From Hankyongella ginsenosidimutans (GTDB lineage: Bacteria; Pseudomonadota; Alphaproteobacteria; Sphingomonadales; Sphingomonadaceae), in NCBI RefSeq assembly GCF_005144965.1, contig NZ_CP039704.1:2526001-2590000 (forward strand): DNA of 64,000 nucleotides, in the 5' to 3' direction. The position numbers were made by a program, and so were the translations under genes. The notes beneath the pieces were generated by a model, which saw only the letters and a list, made by a program, of their open reading frames with translations, was not told where the DNA came from and did not search any database. Positions 10,246 through 21,215 of the stretch are shown here, piece by piece (positions within the stretch are counted from its first letter, which is position 1; every line of letters starts with the position of its first letter).

Positions 10246-11268
10246 GTGGCACATCTCACGCCTTTTGCGGCGATGTTGCGCGCGATGGGTCACGACAGCC
10301 GCCAGGCGCTTGACTCCTGCGGCTTGCCGGCGGACTTGTTTCAAGCGCCCGGTACGGCGCAAGCACCGCTATCTGCATATTTCCGGCTCTGTGAATATGT
10401 CTGCGTGCGCGCTGGCGACGAGACGCTGCGGGTTTCGCAGCGGCCGTTGCTGGTCGGAGCGTCCGATCTGGTGCAGGCACGCCTGCACGACTGCCGAACC
10501 GTCGAGCAGGCACTGAACGCGGTCGCCACTGTTTACAACATCCTCCACGGAAGCAAATATAACCTCGTCCAGCGCCGGGCCGGGCAAATCGCCTATATCA
10601 TCGATGATAGCGGTTTCCCCTACGCCCCCGGCCACGACGCGCAGTTCGTGATGTTCACGCTCGAATGCCTTCTGGTGCTGTTGCATGTGATCCTTGCGTC
10701 CATGGCGGAGGCCCCACTTGCACCCCATGCGCTCAGAACGCGCCGCCCACCCGCGCAGGGGCATCAGCCGCATCTGGACTATTGGGGCACCGATCCGCTA
10801 TGCAGCGGATTCCTATGCGGTTTTCTACTCCGCGTCCGCTGCAGCGATTCCCATCGATGCCGGCCACAGCGCCATCCTGTCCGCCCGCACGGTCTACGGC
10901 GGCGTCGCGCGGGCGCTGGAGCACATGGCGCCGCCGGAACCGGGTGAGCGCAGCGTCGCGCAGAAGGTTCTGGCGCTCATGGGGCAAGGGGCTGCGGCCC
11001 AGGAAGAGGTCGCCCAGCTTCTGGGCTGCAGCGTCGCCACGCTCAGGCGCCGCTTGACGGAGGAGAATACCAGCTATCGCGACCTGCGCGCCGAGCATCT
11101 CAATATGGCCGCGCGCCGTATGCTGGCCGAGGGCATGAGCCTTGCCGACACCGCGGACGCCCTGGGTTTTCGGATGCACGCAGCTTCGCGCGGGCCTTCC
11201 ATGCCTGGAACGAGATCACACCGCACCAGTATCGCGAGACGCTCAGCCCCGTTCCATCAAATTTTTGA
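10246..11268 (+). CDS. AraC-family transcriptional regulator with N-terminal ligand domain (frameshifts)
   Basis: The N-terminal two thirds (FAAMLRAMGHDSRQ, then AYFRLCEYVC and VQARLHDCRTVEQAL) match the AraC-type ligand-binding domain of the OruR/ArgR-like group. The C-terminal part has the AraC helix-turn-helix pair with EEVAQLLGCSVATLRRRL and SLADTADALGF followed in another frame by SFARAFHAWNEITPHQYR, ending at 11268. Frame breaks lie near 10720 and in the T run near 11170. The start is uncertain: a GTG at 10246 opens the frame, while an ATG at 10211 would need one more base change. It lies just upstream of the hydrolase/receptor/MFS cluster and probably controls it. Confidence 0.82.
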
Positions 11269-11380
11269 GCGAAATTGTCCTGACTGACTTGCGCGCTCGC
11301 GTCATCGACGCCGCCCGGGGCGTGTTAAAATAGCTGAAAAATAAGCATTGGAAGCAACTGCTATCGTTGGGGAGTAACGC

Positions 11381-12307
11381 GTGAAAAACGCCCTGCTGGC
11401 GGTTTTGATTGGCGCCTGCATTTCACAGATGGCAACCGACCGCGCTTTTGCCGCAGAGGAACTTGCCGTAGCGGCCCAAAGCGCTGCGTTCAGCGAGCAG
11501 TTCCTGGATGTCGCCGGTGCCCGTGTGCGTGTGCGGACGGAGGGTCCGGCGGATGCTCCGCTGCTGGTGATGGTGCATGGCTTCACCTTCAGTCTGGAAA
11601 GCTGGGACGCCTGGGCGGCCGACCTGCGCCAGGATTACCGCATCGTCCGCTACGATCTGCTCGGTCATGGGCTAAGCGGCCCGGATCCGCAGCAGCGCTA
11701 TTCGCCGGACGAACGCGTGGCGTTCCACCACCTGTTGATGCAACAGCTTGGTATCAAGCACGCAACGCTGATCGGAAACAGTTTCGGCGGGCTTTTGGCG
11801 TGGCGCTATGCGGTCGCCCATCCGGAAGCGGTCGAGCGGCTGATCCTGGTCGACGCGGCCGCCTATTCGATCAACGGCGTCACCGATAAGCCGGTGCCGG
11901 TGCCGGACTTCATGCGCGCTTACCTGACGAGCGTGCCGGAGGCTGGTCTGCGTGCATCGCTTGCGCGGGTCTATTCTGACATCAGCCGCCTGACGCCTGA
12001 TCGTTTCGACACGATCCGGAAGATGATGACCCAGCCGGGTAACGGTGATGCGCTGATCGGGCATCTGGAGAAATTCACGCTGCCGGACCCGGAAGCGGAC
12101 CTTGAAAAGATCGCTGTTCCGACCCTCATCCTGTGGGGTGACAAGGATGCTGTGATCCCGGTCGAGCAGGCGCACCGCATGGCGGCCGCCATCAAGGGTT
12201 CGCAGTTGCAAGTCTACGAGAATGTCGGCCACGCGCCGCAAGAAGAAGCGCCGGAACGCACACTGCCTGACGTGCGCGCGTTCCTCGCGACCACCGCACA
12301 AAAATAG
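11381..12307 (+). CDS. Secreted alpha/beta hydrolase
   Basis: This is an intact 308-residue protein with an N-terminal signal peptide ending near AFAAEE. The fold is clear: MVHGFTFSLESWD (oxyanion region), YDLLGHGLSG, the nucleophile elbow GNSFGG near residue 135, LILWGDKDAV with the acid, and the catalytic histidine in NVGHAPQEEAP. It belongs to the esterase/C-C hydrolase type of the superfamily, and the substrate is not identifiable. It is followed 17 bp later by the TonB receptor, so the two are probably one operon. A periplasmic hydrolase beside a receptor suggests ester or lactone processing during uptake, which is inference. Confidence 0.88.
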   Translation: MKNALLAVLIGACISQMATDRAFAAEELAVAAQSAAFSEQFLDVAGARVRVRTEGPADAPLLVMVHGFTFSLESWDAWAADLRQDYRIVRYDLLGHGLSGPDPQQRYSPDERVAFHHLLMQQLGIKHATLIGNSFGGLLAWRYAVAHPEAVERLILVDAAAYSINGVTDKPVPVPDFMRAYLTSVPEAGLRASLARVYSDISRLTPDRFDTIRKMMTQPGNGDALIGHLEKFTLPDPEADLEKIAVPTLILWGDKDAVIPVEQAHRMAAAIKGSQLQVYENVGHAPQEEAPERTLPDVRAFLATTAQK

Positions 12308-12324
12308 CCCTTGGGGAGAACGAC

Positions 12325-14665
12325 ATGACAAACACCCATAAACTCGCCTGCCTGCTGTCCGGCGTCGCCATGCTGGCGCTTTCCGGCCCTGTCGCACAGG
12401 CGCAGACTGCACCGGATCAGGCATCTGCGAGCAGCGATACTGAGCTGGACACCATCATCGTTTCCGCGCGCCGGCGTGACGAGCAGTTGCTGGACGTGCC
12501 GATCGCCGTGACCGCCTACTCGGGCGATGCGCTGCTGAACGCCGGCATCCGCGACATCACCAGCATCTCCGAGACCACGCCGAACCTGACGCTGGAAGTC
12601 TCCCGCGGCACCAACAGCACGATCACTGCTTTCATCCGCGGCGTCGGCCAGCAGGACCCGGTTGCCGGCTTCGAAGCCGGGGTGGGCATCTATATCGACG
12701 ATGTGTATCTGAACCGGCCGCAGGCCTCGGTGCTCGACGTGTACGAGCTTGAACGCATCGAGGTTCTACGCGGTCCGCAGGGCACGCTCTATGGCCGCAA
12801 CACCATAGGCGGCGCGGTCAAATATGTCACCAAGCGCCTCTCCAACGAGTTCGAGGCTGGCATCCGCACCAACATCGGCACCTACGGTCAGATCGATGTC
12901 GTCGGCAACGCCAGCGCGCCGCTCACCAGTTGGCTGCGCATCGGCGGCGCCGTGGCGACCCTTAACCGCAAGGGCTATGGCGAGAACATCAACCTCGGGA
13001 TCGAGAATTACGACAAGGATGTGATCGCCGGGCGCATCTCGCTGGAAGCCGACCCGATCGACGGCCTGTTCATCCGCCTGACCGGCGATATTGTCGACGA
13101 CAGTTCCAACCCGCGCAACGGCGCCCGCCTGATCCCTGGCCAGCTCACCGGCGCGCCGGTTCTGCCGAGCGCCTATGACACCCGGGCCGGACTCAACAGT
13201 CCCGAGCAGCACGTCAACGCCAAGGGCGCATCGTTCCTGGTCGAATATCAGGCGACCGACGCGATCAAGCTGCGCAACATTCTCGCCTATCGCCAGGACA
13301 ATACGACCACGCCGATCGACTTCGACAGCCTGCCGTCCGCCGACGTCGACGTTCCTACGATCTACCGCAACCGCCAGACTTCGGAGGAATTCCAGCTTCT
13401 TTATGAAAGCGACAGCCTTTCGGGGTTGGTCGGTTTCTATTACCTCGACGCCAACGCCTTCAACGTCTTCGATGTGATCCTGGCGAACACGGGGCTCTGC
13501 TTGGACTTCCGGGCCTCAACGCCAATACGCTTGGCGATGTCGACACCAAGACCTGGTCGATCTTCTTTGATGCGACCTATGATTTCCTGGAGCAGTTCTC
13601 GCTCTCGGTCGGCGGCCGCTTCACCAACGACCGCCGGGACTCGCGCATCCTGCGACGCACCTTCATTGGCGGGGCGAGCCCGGATCTGGGCGGGACCGGC
13701 ACGCAGATCGCTGTGACCTCCGATTTCGACGGATCGCGCACCTTCAAGGACTTCACGCCGCGCGCCTCGCTCGCCTGGAAGCCCAACAACGATCACAACA
13801 TCTACTTCTCGTTCTCACAGGGCTTCAAGGGCGGCGGCTTCGACCCGCGCGGCCAGACCACTGCGACGCCGGACTTCAACCGCGATGGCGTGCGCTCGGC
13901 GGACGAAATTTTCGAATTCCTGTCGTTCGACCCGGAGCAGGTGACGACCTACGAAATCGGCTGGAAAGCCTCGCTGTTTGATCGGCGCTGACGCTAGCGC
14001 TGGCTGGCTTCCGCTCGAACTACAGCGATGTTCAGATTCCTGGCTCCGTCGGTTTCGACAGCAACGGCGACGGCGTGAACGACAGCTTCGTCGGCATCAC
14101 CTCCAACGCCGGCCGTGCCCGCCTCTACGGGGTCGAGCTTGAGGGCAACGCCAAGCTCGCGCGTGACTTCGCGGGCGCTGACACCAAGGCGGACCTGAGT
14201 TGGACCCTCGGCTACATCGATGCCGAATATCAGGAGTTCATCGACGCATTCGGTAACGACGTTGCCGACCAACGTACGTTCCAGAATACGCCGAAGTGGA
14301 CCGCAAGTTCGACTTTGACGCTGGCGACGCCGCTCAAGCTGCTGAGCGATGGTGACCTGTCGCTGGCGAACACGGTCTCCTATCGTAGCAGCACCAGCCA
14401 GTTCGAAACACCAAACCCGTTCCTCGACCAGCCGGGCTATATTCTCTGGAACGCCAGCCTGGTCTGGACCTCGCAGAGCGGCGGCGTCTCCATCGGGCTG
14501 CATGGCCGCAACATCACCGACAAGCGTTATATTGTCGCCGGCTATAATTTCGTGAATATCAACCCGAATGGCACCTTCACACCAACGCTTGGCCGGGAAG
14601 GCGTGATAACCGCCTTCTATGGCGACCCGCGCACGATTACCGGGTCGATTGGCTTGAAGTTCTGA
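12325..14665 (+). CDS. TonB-dependent outer-membrane receptor (two frameshifts)
   Basis: The ATG at 12325 follows a GGGGAG site. A signal peptide ending AQAQ precedes a TonB box-like region ELDTIIVSARRR. The plug domain follows with DVPIAVTAYSG and the RIEVLRGPQGTLYGRNTIGG signature. The long barrel includes NIYFSFSQGFKGGGF and ends GSIGLKF with the C-terminal aromatic residue. Breaks near 13490 and 13988 are each repaired by one base (a G and a C in short runs). With about 780 residues it is typical of the large sphingomonad/Caulobacter-type receptor family for plant or aromatic compounds. The ligand is unknown. Confidence 0.93.
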
Positions 14666-14785
14666 GGTTCTCCTCGCGGAGAAGCCGCGCGCGGCTGAGG
14701 GTAGCGCGCGGCAGCCCGCCGGCTGGACATCGGTGCACGCCGGCGGCATGAACCGCGCCACAACCTCATCAAGGATTAAGCCTGC

Positions 14786-16027
14786 GTGACCCAATCTGCG
14801 AGCCCGCGCTCCTACGCCATGCTGGCGATGCTGCTGCTGGTCTATATCCTCAATTTCGTCGACCGTCAGATCATCAGCATCCTTGCCGTGCCGATCCAGA
14901 AGGAACTGGCGATCAGCGATGGCAAAATGGGGCTGCTCGGCGGGCTGGCTTTCGCACTTTTCTACACGACCCTGGCGGTGCCAATCGCCCGGCTGGCGGA
15001 CCGCTGGAGCCGTACCTGGATCATAACTGTCTCGCTGGGCTTATGGAGCGGCTTCACGGCGCTGTGCGGTCTGGCGACGAACTACACGCAGCTTTTCCTG
15101 TCGCGCCTCGGTGTCGGCGTTGGGGAGGCGGGTGGCGTTGCGCCGTCCTATGCCCTGATCTCGGATATATTCCCGCAAACCATGCGCGCGCGGGCGTTGG
15201 CGATCTATTCGCTCGGCATCCCGCTTGGCTCGGCGGCGGGGTTATGTTCGGGGCTGGATCGCCCAGACGTTCAACTGGCGCACCGCGTTTATCGCCATTG
15301 GGCTCCTGGGCGTTCTAGTCGCCCCGTTTTTCCGGCTGGTGGTGCGGGAGCCTGCGCGCCCCGTCCAGCTGCATGCCGACGCGCCGGGCTTTGGTGCCGT
15401 GATGACGACACTTGCCCGCAAGCCCAGCTTCTGGCTGCTGAGCTTTGGCGGCGGCATGAATTCGATGGTCGGTTATGGCCTGTTGTTCTGGCTGCCGTCG
15501 TTCCTGAAGCGCAGCCATGGGCTGGAGCTCACCCAAGTCGGCCAGTTTTACGGCATGATCCTGCTGGTTGGCGGGGTTGCCGGGGTCATGCTTGGCGGCA
15601 TGCTCGGCGACCGGCTCGGACGTACGAATCGCGGCGCCTATGCCCGCGTGCCAGCGCTGGCGTTTCTGGTCGCAGCCCCCTTTACGCCCTCGCCATCATG
15701 ACGCCGTCGCTGACTCTGGCCTTTGTGCTGCTGCTCCTGCCGCAGGCCTTGTCGCTGGTCTGGCTCGGGCCGGTTCTGACGGCGGTGCAGTCTCTGGTCG
15801 AGCCGCGTGCGCGTGCGACGGCGTCGGCGGCCTTCCTGCTCATCAACAACCTGATCGGCCTTGGCGTCGGCAGCGCCCTGATCGGCGCGATTTCGACGGC
15901 GATGGCGGCACGCTTTGGCGACGAGTCCCTGCGCTACGCCATTCTGATCGTGTTGAGTTTTTATCTGGTCGCCGCTGCGCTCTATGGGCTGGCCAGCAAG
16001 CGCCTTGCCCGGGACTGGGTCGATTGA
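14786..16027 (+). CDS. MFS transporter (two frameshifts)
   Basis: The start is a GTG at 14786 behind AAGGA. The first helix region LNFVDRQIISILAVPIQKEL and the loop RLADRWSR are typical of the spinster/ACS-like MFS group, and the second half has GMLGDRLGR. About 12 helices appear once the breaks near 15237 and 15680 are joined. It sits directly behind the TonB receptor and would move the same class of compound, once in the periplasm, over the inner membrane. The substrate cannot be named. Confidence 0.88.
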   Translation: MTQSASPRSYAMLAMLLLVYILNFVDRQIISILAVPIQKELAISDGKMGLLGGLAFALFYTTLAVPIARLADRWSRTWIITVSLGLWSGFTALCGLATNYTQLFLSRLGVGVGEAGGVAPSYALISDIFPQTMRARALAIYSLGIPLGSAAGLCSGLDRPDVQLAHRVYRHWAPGRSSRPVFPAGGAGACAPRPAACRRAGLWCRDDDTCPQAQLLAAELWRRHEFDGRLWPVVLAAVVPEAQPWAGAHPSRPVLRHDPAGWRGCRGHAWRHARRPARTYESRRLCPRASAGVSGRSPLYALAIMTPSLTLAFVLLLLPQALSLVWLGPVLTAVQSLVEPRARATASAAFLLINNLIGLGVGSALIGAISTAMAARFGDESLRYAILIVLSFYLVAAALYGLASKRLARDWVD

Positions 16028-16067
16028 GGCTGCCCGGTACTTGCAGAAGCGCTGGCGCTGGCCGGGT

Positions 16068-16569
16068 CTAGTGAAGGCTGGAGATCAGTGCATCCGGTGC
16101 CGAGGCACGCAAGGCCTTCGCCAGCGGACGCAGGGCGCTGGTGGCACTGAGGATCGCGGTGCAGACTTCACCCAGCAGGACGCGCAGGGTGAAGTCGTCG
16201 TCGATCCTGCGGCTGTAGCGCATCACCACATGGCCGGCGTGGATGGAGACCAAGGTCGCGCGCGCCGTTCTGGCCAAGGGTACGCAGAACATGCGTGCGC
16301 GCGGCGCTATCCTCGATTGTGAAGGGCACCGCGCCGATGACGCCGCGAACCTCCAGCATGGCGCCGGTCTCCGATGGCATGACGGCGACAGCGTAAATCT
16401 GCCCGTTGACTTCGAACCGGACAGCCAGCGGTGTGACCAGAGGCCAGTCCGCCATGCGCGCCAGCAGCGTCTCTGCCACCAGCTCGAAATTCGTCTTCAG
16501 CCGTCCATCTACTGTATGCTTGAAACATACAGCCGGCGCTTCCGGGGTCAGAGACTGTGTGGCCGCCAT
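16068..16569 (-). CDS. Conserved-looking hypothetical protein (one frameshift)
   Basis: The start at 16569 opens MAATQSLTPEAP. The protein then has alternating strand-like stretches (LAVRFEVNGQIYAVAVMP, MLEVRGVIGAVPFTIEDS) and, after a break near 16290, HVVMRYSRRIDDDFTLRVLL with a helical C terminus. About 166 residues, no signal or membrane segment. The order of strands then helices vaguely recalls YbjN/T3S-chaperone-like folds but no diagnostic motif is present. It is convergent with the MFS gene and divergent from psd. Function unknown. Confidence 0.55.
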
Positions 16570-16663
16570 CTTTTTCCAACGTTTTCATCAAACGACGCGC
16601 CGACTATGGCGAGGGGAATCAAAATTTCGTTAAACGTATGCCACGGTTGAGCAATCGACGACT

Positions 16664-16691
16664 TTGACAGGCGCGTGCCGTGCGTTAAGAT
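16664..16691 (+). promoter_or_regulatory. Sigma70-type promoter for psd-pssA
   Basis: TTGACA at 16664 and TAAGAT at 16686 are separated by 16 bp, 32 bp before the psd ATG. Both boxes are close to consensus. Confidence 0.6.
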
Positions 16692-16722
16692 TTGCACGAT
16701 GGAAACACGAAGGACCCCGATC

Positions 16723-17411
16723 ATGACCCTGCGGGACTACATTCCGCCCGTACACCCGGAAGGGCGCAATTTCATCATCATCGCCCTCGTGATCGCGGCC
16801 GTTGGTTTCCTTGCCGGCCTGTCCGGCCTGGGATGGTTTTTCTGCTGTTAAGCGGGGCTATCGCCCTGTTTTTCCGCGATCCCGTACGCTATGCGCCGCA
16901 AGGCGAAGCTTTGGTGCTGGCGCCGGCGGACGGCGCAGTCGTGGCGATAACGCCGGCCAGGCCGCCGCTTGATGGGGCAGACGGCGCGCCACAGTGCACA
17001 CGCGTCTCGATCTTCCTCAGTGTGTTCGATGTCCACGTGAATCGCGCACCAATTGCCGGCACCGTCCGGCGCATAGTGTATCGACCGGGAGCCTTCGTGA
17101 ACGCGGACCTCGACAAGGCCAGCGAGGACAATGAGCGCCAGACCTACCTTATCGAGACGTCCGGCGGCGTGCGCGTCGTGTGCGTGCAGATCGCCGGGCT
17201 GATCGCGCGGCGGATCGTACGGTTCGTCAAAGAGGGCGACGCGGTGCGCGCTGGCCAGCGGATCGGACTGATTCGCTTCGGCAGTCGCATGGACGTCTAT
17301 CTGCCAGAGGGTACGGCGCCAAAGGTGTGTATTGGCCAGCGGACCGTTGCAGGCGAAACCGTGATCGCCGTGCTGGGCGACGCCTCTTCCGCCAGCGCCG
17401 TCGCCGACTGA
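16723..17411 (+). CDS. psd: Phosphatidylserine decarboxylase (one frameshift)
   Basis: The ATG at 16723 (MTLRDYIPPVHPEG) is preferred over the ATG at 16699 because AAGGA lies before it and the promoter leaves little room for the earlier one. N-terminal membrane helices continue through the break in the T run 16837-16841. Then come ALFFRDPVR, APADGAVV, FLSVFDVHVNRAPI and the autocleavage region RFGSRMDVYLP, where the serine would become the pyruvoyl group. This is the short class of PSD. It makes phosphatidylethanolamine from phosphatidylserine in the inner membrane and overlaps pssA by one base, the usual alphaproteobacterial pair. Confidence 0.92.
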
Positions 17412-18189
17412 TGGCGCAACCGCTTGATCCGCCGCTGCCGCTGCGGGTGTTGATCCCCAACCTGATGACGACGCTCGCGCTGTGCGTGGGGCTGAGCGGC
17501 ATCCGGCTGGCGCTGGTCGGCAACTGGGACAAGGCGTTGATGGCAATCGTCCTGGCCGGCGTGCTCGACGGCCTTGACGGCTGGGTCGCGCGGCGCGTGC
17601 GCGGCACCTCCCGCTTCGGCGCCGAACTCGACTCGCTCGCCGACACGGTGTCCTTCGGCGTGGCACCGGCCTTGATCATCTATCTGTGGGCGCTGCACGA
17701 GCTGGGCGGGCTTGGGTGGGTGATCGCTCTGTCGCACGCGGTCTGCTGCGCACTGCGGCTGGCGCGGTACAACGCGCAGGCGGCCGAGGGAATGCGCCGC
17801 ACACGCCGGAGGGGTTTTTCACCGGCGTCCCGGCGCCGGCGGGCGCCGGACTGGTGCTGAGCCCCGTGTTTCTCGACTTATGGCTGGGCACCCAGTTTTT
17901 CGTACCCCCTGGTCGCCGCAATCATCACCGTCGGCGTGGCCGTTCTGATGGTCTCGACCGTGCCGACCTATTCCTGGCGCGCCATCCGCTTGCGGCCAAG
18001 CTGGCGGCTGCCGCTTTTGATCGTCGCGGGCTGACGGCGGCGGCGCTGCTTACCGCACCATGGGGCACGCTGTCACTGGTGAGCCTGGCGTATCTGGCGT
18101 CCCTGCCGTTCGCCTGGCGCAGCTACCGCCGGCGCGCCGCCGCTGCGAAAACAACGCGGGAGGGGCTGCTCCTGACGCGGAGGCCATAA
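17411..18189 (+). CDS. pssA: CDP-diacylglycerol-serine O-phosphatidyltransferase (frameshifts)
   Basis: The ATG at 17411 overlaps the psd stop. The CDP-alcohol phosphotransferase signature DGLDGWVARR...GAELDSLAD is complete near residues 57-82, followed by membrane helices. The frame breaks near 17810, shows an extra T near 17901-17905 and a missing G near 18030. Joined, the C terminus reads LTAAALLTAPWGTLSLVSLAYL with a basic tail. PssA makes phosphatidylserine from CDP-diacylglycerol and serine, feeding the upstream decarboxylase. Confidence 0.92.
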
Positions 18190-18436
18190 GGTTGCTATTT
18201 TGTTCTTAACCTTCTATACGCAGAAGCACTGTCAGGCGCTCGAGGTTCAGCGCCTCGCGGACGGCGAAGACGGCAAAGCCGGCAGCGGCGACAAAAATGT
18301 AGAAACAATAAGATGGCTCATGATTTTGCTCGCTGTTGAAAGCCCGTACCCACTTGTTCTTTATTTGTTCTTTTTGTCAAGCCTTAATGAAAATGTCATC
18401 TATGATGGGTAGTCTGGTGCCTGCGAGGGAACGCAC

Positions 18437-18868
18437 ATGCAGCATATGATAGCCCGGCCGAGTCCGCATGATGCCATGCCGCTCGCCGGTTTCGCCAGGG
18501 TCAAGCTGGCGCTGATCCGGCTCGATACGGTTCTGGTGCTCCAGAAAACAAACGGCCAATGGGACCTGCCGGGTGGCAAGGTCGAAGATGGTGAGTCGCT
18601 CGCGGACGCGCTGGTGCGCGAGGCGATCGAGGAACTCGGCGTGCGCGATCTGCCCGAGCCGCAGGCGATGGGCCAGTGGCTGCGTCAGCGGCCCGGCAGG
18701 CCGCCGGTGCTGGTGCATTTCTTCGCCAGCCCATGGCTTGACAGGCCACGCCGGTTCAAGCTGTCGGACGAGCATCGTGCGCAGCGTTGGGTCGATATTG
18801 ATGTGTTGATCGGGCTCGACCTGCCGGAAGGCTATCGCCAGGCGGCGCTCAGCGCACTTGCGCGTTGA
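18437..18868 (+). CDS. NUDIX hydrolase
   Basis: This is an intact 143-residue protein. The NUDIX box is complete, GGKVEDGESLADALVREA followed by IEELG, at about residues 46-68 (GX5EX7REXXEEXG). MutT-like proteins hydrolyse nucleoside diphosphate derivatives, and the exact substrate is unknown. The start at the ATG at 18437 could instead be the in-frame ATG at 18443, 18470 or 18476, since the NUDIX fold begins near LAGFARVKLALI. It is convergent with the ABC exporter cluster. The 250 bp upstream are AT-richer than the surroundings and hold no clear gene. Confidence 0.85.
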   Translation: MQHMIARPSPHDAMPLAGFARVKLALIRLDTVLVLQKTNGQWDLPGGKVEDGESLADALVREAIEELGVRDLPEPQAMGQWLRQRPGRPPVLVHFFASPWLDRPRRFKLSDEHRAQRWVDIDVLIGLDLPEGYRQAALSALAR

Positions 18869-18871
18869 TCC

Positions 18872-20045
18872 TCAGGCGTCGATTGCGGAAATCTTCTGGC
18901 GTGCGGCGCGCCAGGCCGGGAACAGGCCACCCAAAAGCCGACGACCATCGCAAGCACAAAGCCGTTGATGATGTTCGCGCCGGACAGCCGGAAGTCAAAC
19001 ACCACCTGCGAGAAACTGCCGCCGATTGTGGAGGCGGTGAGGCCATCGAAAAACAGCCAGGTGATGGCGATACCCAACAGGGCACCGAGGGCCGTCAGCA
19101 CCATGGCTTCCACCATGGTGCCGACAAACGTCGAAATACTGCCGAAGCCGATGATGCGCAGGGTGCGTATTTCCCCGGCGCGCGCGGAGACCGAACTGTA
19201 CATGGTGTTCAGCGCCCTGAGAGGCGCCGAGCGCCATTGCAATGCCAAGCGGCCAGCCAAGGCTTTGAATCACGCTGGACAGCCGCTTCGACTGTTCGGC
19301 ATAGAATTGTTTCTCGCTCTGCGCCTCGACGTTCAGGCGCGGGTCGCTCTTGATATAATCCTGCAGGGTTTTCAGCGCCGCCGGCGACGTGAGTCGCGCA
19401 CGTACCGTCTGGGCGGTATTGCCGCGCTTGAACAGGCTCTGGATCACCGGCAGGTCAGCCCAGAGCTCGGACTCGAACGCAGAACCATCCGCTTCGAACA
19501 CGCCGACGACCTTCCAGGTGTTGACACCGAAACGCACGGTCTTGCCGAGCTCGAAACCACTGAATTCCTTCAGCAGGCCGCGCCCGACCACAATTTCGTT
19601 GCTGCCCGGCTTGAACAGGCGGCCCTCGATGATCGACGCATTCGCGCGCAGCGCCAGGCCGTTCGGGCCAATGCCGCGCAACGGCATGTTCGCCTTGGTG
19701 CCGGACGACTTCTTGATCGCGTCGACAATCACGTAAAGCTCGGGAGAGGCCAAGGGCTTGCCGTCGACCTTGGCGATGCCGGGGCTTCGTCCAGAACGCG
19801 CTGCTCGTCGCGCGTCACCACGCTGCTCAGTTCACCCGTTGAACCTTTGCGCAGAATCAGGGCGATATCCTCGGCCCCGGTCCCGCTCAGGGTCTTGCGA
19901 AACCCGGTGCCCATGGCGAGGAAGGCCAGCAGCACTGTCACCACCAGTGCGATGGCGACGACTGTGGAGAAGGACATCCAGAAGCGCTGGGGAGGGAGCG
20001 CAGGTTCAGGCTGCAGACGGCGGCGGTTTCCAGGTGCAGGCTCAT
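18872..20045 (-). CDS. ABC transporter permease, FtsX/MacB type (frameshifts)
   Basis: It begins at the ATG at 20045. The N-terminal helix QRFWMSFSTVVAIALVVTVLLAF is followed by a large periplasmic domain, then a cluster of three C-terminal helices with MYSSVSARAGEIRTLRIIGF, the coupling helix of FtsX permeases. It ends PAWRAARQKISAIDA. Breaks lie near 19990, 19770, 19220 and 18925. This is the second permease of the cluster, distinct in sequence from 20058-21215, so the exporter is probably a permease heterodimer. Last gene of the four-gene unit. Confidence 0.87.
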
Positions 20046-20057
20046 GGGTAACGCTTC

Positions 20058-21215
20058 CTATTGCCGGCCGAGGGCGGTCAGGATGTTGAGGCGCATGGCG
20101 TTCATCGCCGGGATGATGCCCGTCACAAGGCCGAGCAGCAGCATGATGCCGATGGCTTGCGCCCACAGCAGCGGCGACATGCTGAGGGCCGGGAACCCGC
20201 CGCTGAGAACCGTGTTCAATGCCGCAACGGCAAAGCTTGCCACCAGCATGCCGGCCAGACCGCCGAGCAGCGCCAGGGCGGTCGACTCGCACAGCACGTG
20301 CTTGAGAATGCGTTGCGAGGGAAAGCCGAGCGTCTTCAGGACGCCGATTTCCCGGGTGCGCTCGCGGATCGCCATCACCATGGTGTTGCCGACGATCATG
20401 AGGATCGTGGCGAACGCAGCACCCACGACCAGCCCCACGATCTGGGCGATATTGCCCAGCTGCGCGACGAAGGCCTTGTTGAAGGCGGCCTCCGTCTGGG
20501 TCACGGTTTCGTCGGCGGAGTTCGCGAACAGCGTGTCGATGCGTTTTGCCACAGCGTCGTTGGCGGCCTCGGACTGGGTGGTGAGCGAGACAAAGCCGAC
20601 CGAATCCTGCCCGAAGGTCACGCTTTCGTTGAAATAGTCGTAGTTGAAGTACAGGCCCTGCTCGTTGCCCTTGCCATCCGGCGAGCGGAAGATGCCGCAG
20701 ATCTTGAAATCCCAGGTCTGGCCACCGCGCTTGTTGGTGTAGATGTTGGACGAGATCGGCACCTGCTGCCCGACTTTCCAGCCATAGCGTTCGGCCGCTT
20801 GCCGCCCGATGATCAAGCCGGTGCGTTCCGTGAGGAAACAGCGCTTTGCCTCGTCGGTCAGCACAATTTCCGGGTATATGGTCAGATAGGATTCCGGTTC
20901 GATGGCGAACATGCCGAACTGATTGCGCGGTTCGCGGTAATAGCCGCCGAACCAGTTGGCGTGACTGACGATCGACACGCCTTTCATCGATTTGATCTTG
21001 GTGAAATAGGCATAGGGCAGAGGCTGGGTGAAGTTGATCTTGTTGGAGACCACCAGCCGGTTCTTCGCTGCATCGGTGTCGCCGGCGTTGAAGGCGTTGA
21101 GGAACGCGACCAGTACGCCGAAGATCAGAAACGCGATGAAGATCGAGACGATCAGCAGGATCGCGCGCAGCTTCTTGCGGAACAGATTCTTGCGGATCAG
21201 CGTCCAGTCGTTCAT
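20058..21215 (-). CDS. ABC transporter permease, FtsX/MacB type
   Basis: This intact 385-residue protein overlaps the ATPase gene by 4 bp. One N-terminal helix (LRAILLIVSIFIAFLIFGVL) is followed by a periplasmic domain of about 200 residues, then a helix with MAIRERTREIGVLKTLGF and two more helices ending near ILTALGRQ. This is the DevC/MacB-like layout. With the neighbouring ATPase and HlyD-like adaptor it should form a tripartite exporter. No outer-membrane channel gene is nearby, so a TolC encoded elsewhere would be needed. Confidence 0.92.
   Translation of the reverse strand: MNDWTLIRKNLFRKKLRAILLIVSIFIAFLIFGVLVAFLNAFNAGDTDAAKNRLVVSNKINFTQPLPYAYFTKIKSMKGVSIVSHANWFGGYYREPRNQFGMFAIEPESYLTIYPEIVLTDEAKRCFLTERTGLIIGRQAAERYGWKVGQQVPISSNIYTNKRGGQTWDFKICGIFRSPDGKGNEQGLYFNYDYFNESVTFGQDSVGFVSLTTQSEAANDAVAKRIDTLFANSADETVTQTEAAFNKAFVAQLGNIAQIVGLVVGAAFATILMIVGNTMVMAIRERTREIGVLKTLGFPSQRILKHVLCESTALALLGGLAGMLVASFAVAALNTVLSGGFPALSMSPLLWAQAIGIMLLLGLVTGIIPAMNAMRLNILTALGRQ

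Noticed and set aside
18200..18412. Short open frame between pssA and the NUDIX gene
   Set aside because: It has no ribosome site, mixed composition and no motif. The minus strand shows only a short hydrophobic stretch that cannot be supported as a gene.
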